In this document: one piece after another, positions 5,131 to 5,288 of the stretch
How positions within the stretch are numbered: position 1 is the first letter of the stretch
Layout: every line of letters begins with the position of its first letter
Source: Acidimicrobiia bacterium
GTDB lineage: Bacteria > Actinomycetota > Acidimicrobiia > Acidimicrobiales > SZUA-35
Length of the DNA stretch: 5,288 nt
Direction of reading: 5' to 3'
Assembly (NCBI GenBank): GCA_029857855.1
Contig: JAOUGG010000260.1
Coordinates: 1 to 5,288, forward strand
Notes under the pieces: model-generated
Seen by the model: only the letters and a program-made list of their open reading frames with translations
Told to the model about the DNA's origin: nothing
Database searches by the model: none
Made by a program: the position numbers and the translations under genes

Positions 5131-5288
5131 ATGAACCCCTTCAGTCCAGCCACAAACCCCATCACCAATCCCACAAGCGTCACCGCCGTCGTGATCGGCG
5201 GAGGCCAGGCCGGATTGGCCATGAGCCGCAATCTGACCGAGCGTTCGATCGACCACGTGATCCTCGAACGAGGTGAGGTCGGCAACTC
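5131..5288 (+). CDS. FAD-dependent oxidoreductase/monooxygenase, N-terminal fragment (cut by window edge)
   Basis: The frame from ATG 5131 is open to the window end and gives 52 codons. After a polar Pro/Asn/Thr-rich lead of about 16 residues comes a dinucleotide-binding fold: TAVVIGGGQAGLAMS (18-32) with the GxGxxG-type glycines at 23, 25 and 28, then HVILERGEVG (42-51) with Glu46 at the end of strand 2, the position that contacts the FAD ribose. This pattern is typical of flavin-containing monooxygenases and CzcO-like putative flavoproteins, which use NADPH and O2 to oxygenate small molecules. The rest of the protein, including any NADPH-binding motif, is missing, so the subclass and substrate cannot be set. 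It starts 63 bp after the OsmC stop and is probably the third gene of that operon. There are alternative in-frame starts at 5104 and 5122. Confidence 0.85.
   Translation, partial: MNPFSPATNPITNPTSVTAVVIGGGQAGLAMSRNLTERSIDHVILERGEVGN

Overview
The window reads as a high-GC chromosomal stretch of an actinobacterium. The evidence is strong G/C bias at third codon positions, GAGGAG/AGGAG-type ribosome binding sites, a regulator promoter that looks leaderless, and family variants common in Actinobacteria. An acidimicrobial or marine actinobacterial source would fit, but the sequence alone cannot fix the taxon. I see no rRNA, tRNA, CRISPR array, insertion sequence or attachment site, and no gene-free stretch longer than 300 bases.

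Layout. (1) Positions 1-113, minus strand: the first 37 codons of a PIG-L/LmbE-family zinc deacetylase, cut off by the window edge. (2) Positions 114-342: a 229-bp divergent control region. It carries tandem direct repeats at 10-11 bp spacing and a -10 box placed so that transcription of the next gene would begin at its ATG. (3) Positions 343-3381, plus: a 1012-residue regulator with an N-terminal OmpR/CadC-type winged helix, a central AAA/STAND-type ATPase and a long alpha-helical TPR-like C-terminus. (4) Positions 3382-3577: a 196-bp gap with a likely terminator hairpin, a second pair of 11-bp-spaced repeats and a GC hairpin before the next ribosome binding site. (5) Positions 3578-4423, plus: a class I SAM-dependent methyltransferase. 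(6) Positions 4424-4494: a gap with 59 consecutive bases lacking G, including a perfect (CAAC)7 microsatellite. (7) Positions 4495-5067, plus: an OsmC-family protein that keeps one cysteine at the usual active-site helix but has Ser-Ala-Val-Phe where many relatives have the second cysteine. (8) Positions 5131-5288, plus: the first 52 codons of an FAD-dependent oxidoreductase or monooxygenase.

Working model (inference): the ATPase regulator responds to an unknown ligand and acts on repeats in its own divergent promoter, and perhaps on those before the methyltransferase. The methyltransferase, OsmC protein and flavoprotein look like one transcription unit, with same-strand gaps of 71 and 63 bp, each with its own ribosome binding site. 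PIG-L deacetylase, methyltransferase, OsmC and flavin oxidoreductase together suggest small-molecule modification or thiol/electrophile detoxification. No substrate can be named from this sequence, and both outer genes are truncated. The most distinctive features are the G-free (CAAC)7 leader, the helically phased repeats with a leaderless start, and the conserved-looking gene set.
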